DNA of 45,104 nt. Origin: Nevskia sp. (GTDB lineage Bacteria > Pseudomonadota > Gammaproteobacteria > Nevskiales > Nevskiaceae). The stretch is from positions 1-45,104 of the forward strand of contig JADHNH010000018.1 in the NCBI GenBank assembly GCA_016779605.1, written 5' to 3'. The translations under genes were made by a program, and so were the position numbers. This document shows, piece after piece, positions 43,897 through 45,104 of this stretch (within the stretch, counting starts at the first letter, position 1; each line of letters starts with the position of its first letter). Under the pieces are notes generated by a model. It made no database searches and was not told the origin of the DNA. It worked only from the letters and a program-made list of their open reading frames with translations.

Positions 43897-45104
43897 ATGG
43901 CCCGAATCGTTTTCCGCAACGCCAACGTCCTCGACGGCAGCGCCGCCCTTGGCGCAGCCGACGTGGTGGTCGAAGGGGAGCGCATCCGCAACCTGGTGCG
44001 GCTGCCCGGGCGCGCGGCGCAGCAACACGGCGACCTGACCTACGATCTGCAGGGCAAGACCCTGATGCCGGGCATGGTGGCCGGCCATGGCCACCTCTCC
44101 TTCCACGGGCTGACCCTGGCCCGCTTCATGGATGTCGACATGCGGCACCCGGCGCCTTACATGGGCGTGGTTGCCGCCAAGAACGCGCGGAAGACCCTGG
44201 AAGCCGGCTTCACGACTTACGTCGGCGCCGGTGCGATCCACAACCTCGATGTCGTGCTGAAGGACCTCATCGCGGACGGCGTCGTCAACGGACCGCGCAT
44301 CGTGCCCTGCAGCCGTGATTTCGTCCCCACCGGCCATGCGGTCGATTACAAGCCGGAACACTGGAACGTGCGGCAAACCGCGCTCGGCGGCCTTGGCGCG
44401 GTCTGCGACGGACCGGAGGAATTCCGCAAGGAAATCCGCCTGGAGGCCAAGCGCGGCGTGCAGATGATCAAGATCTATCCCGAAGGCGGGCATGGCCTGC
44501 CGAACCGCACCGTGCGCCTGGGCTACGACGAAATCGCCGCGGCCGTCGAAACGGCGCAGCTGTGCGGGCTGCGCGTGCGCGCGCATGCCTACTCCAAGGC
44601 GACGATCAAGGCCTGCCTCAGGGCCGGCGTCTCGATCGTGGACCACGGCGACCACCTGGACGAGGAGCTCGCCGGGCTGTTCGTCGAGCATGGAACCTAC
44701 GTCCTGCCGAGCCTGTACCTGGCGAAGCGGACCGCAGGCGTCTATCACAGCCAGGCGCAGCTGGACGAGTGGTTCGACTACGCGCGCAAATCGCTGCCGA
44801 TGGGGGTGAAGGCCGGCGTGAAGTTCGTCTGCGGAGACGACTTCGGATTGCTCGAAGTACCGCACGGCGACAATGCCAAGGAGCTCGCCCTGTACGTGGA
44901 GGAGCTCGGGCTGCCGGCCCCGGAGGTGATCAAGTGGGCCACGGCGAACGGCGCCGAGATGTCGCAGATCCCCGAAACCGGCCGGATCGCGGAGGGATTC
45001 CTGGCCGACATCGTGGTGGTCGACGGCGACCCCCTCAAGCGCATCGGCGTGCTGACCGAGCCGGAGCGGATCGCGCTGGTCATGAAGGGCGGCGTCGTCG
45101 CCAA
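43897..45104 (+). CDS. Metal-dependent amidohydrolase, imidazolonepropionase-like (3' end cut)
   Basis: The 402 codons in the window encode a cyclic amidohydrolase-superfamily protein. It has a beta-sandwich N-terminus with DLQGKTLMPG, the metal motif GHGH in place of HxH, IKIYPEGGHG, RAHAYS, DHGDH and a catalytic Asp in CGDDFG. The closing sandwich strand ADIVVVDGDPL is also present, so only the last few residues are missing. Such enzymes hydrolyse amides, lactams or cyclic compounds. No signal peptide is visible. It lies 93 bases after the LDI-like gene on the same strand and may share its transcript. It is of a different subfamily from the amidohydrolase at 34721. Confidence 0.83.
   Translation, partial: MARIVFRNANVLDGSAALGAADVVVEGERIRNLVRLPGRAAQQHGDLTYDLQGKTLMPGMVAGHGHLSFHGLTLARFMDVDMRHPAPYMGVVAAKNARKTLEAGFTTYVGAGAIHNLDVVLKDLIADGVVNGPRIVPCSRDFVPTGHAVDYKPEHWNVRQTALGGLGAVCDGPEEFRKEIRLEAKRGVQMIKIYPEGGHGLPNRTVRLGYDEIAAAVETAQLCGLRVRAHAYSKATIKACLRAGVSIVDHGDHLDEELAGLFVEHGTYVLPSLYLAKRTAGVYHSQAQLDEWFDYARKSLPMGVKAGVKFVCGDDFGLLEVPHGDNAKELALYVEELGLPAPEVIKWATANGAEMSQIPETGRIAEGFLADIVVVDGDPLKRIGVLTEPERIALVMKGGVVA

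Noticed and set aside
1..45104. CRISPR arrays, tRNA or rRNA genes, insertion sequences, integrases
   Set aside because: Looked for along the window and not found; no transposase motif, no regularly spaced repeat array, no CCA-ended cloverleaf noticed.

Overview
The window is about 45 kb of GC-rich, densely packed chromosomal DNA. It shows no tRNA, rRNA, CRISPR array, insertion sequence or phage gene. The gene families suggest a proteobacterium, most likely a gammaproteobacterium specialised in breaking down hydrophobic, terpenoid or aromatic compounds. The pointers are YceH (DUF480), a paired RND/MMPL exporter and Ycf48-like protein, FixL/FixJ- and MalT/LuxR-type regulators, and several CoA ligases. 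The taxonomic placement is inference; no marker gene is present.

The theme of the first 31 kb is ATP-dependent, biotin-independent carboxylation. Two paralogous gene sets have the subunit order of acetophenone carboxylase (Apc): HyuA-like A, small zinc protein B, HyuA-like C, HyuB-like D. Set 1 (7255-14179) follows an AMP-forming acyl-CoA ligase (5514-7061) and ends at a strong intrinsic terminator. It lies between a MalT-like LuxR regulator with an exported TPR protein (960-5188) and a FixLJ-like two-component pair (14399-16740). Set 2 (21325-29201) also carries an ApcE-like gene. It is followed by an acetoacetyl/benzoylacetyl-CoA synthetase-type ligase (29216-31228) and an NADPH-dependent MDR reductase. 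This reads as a complete ketone module: carboxylate a methyl or methylene ketone to a beta-keto acid, activate it with CoA, then cleave it by a thiolase encoded elsewhere. Between the sets lie a 740-base regulatory region, an MMPL/RND transporter and a periplasmic Ycf48-type repeat protein.

The region from 32.5 to 34.4 kb is more general: a small DnaA-box cluster, an orphan XdhC-like protein and convergent yceH.

The last 10.5 kb (34.7-45.1 kb) is the least familiar part. It begins with an amidohydrolase-2 protein, a stand-alone phosphohistidine (PEP-utilising mobile) domain, a 516-residue protein I cannot assign, and an acyl-CoA ligase. A beta-lactamase-like serine hydrolase and an AraC regulator follow on the minus strand. 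Then comes a membrane-anchored homologue of linalool dehydratase/isomerase that keeps the paired catalytic cysteines but has Tyr where the known enzyme has its catalytic His. A metal-dependent amidohydrolase is cut by the window end. I infer a catabolic island for a terpenoid or alkyl/aryl ketone. The substrates are not visible in the sequence.

Control elements seen by eye include a good sigma-70 promoter before the LuxR gene, paired inverted repeats before the set 1 ligase, two short leader ORFs whose stops overlap the starts of the first genes (ATGA), and two strong terminators.
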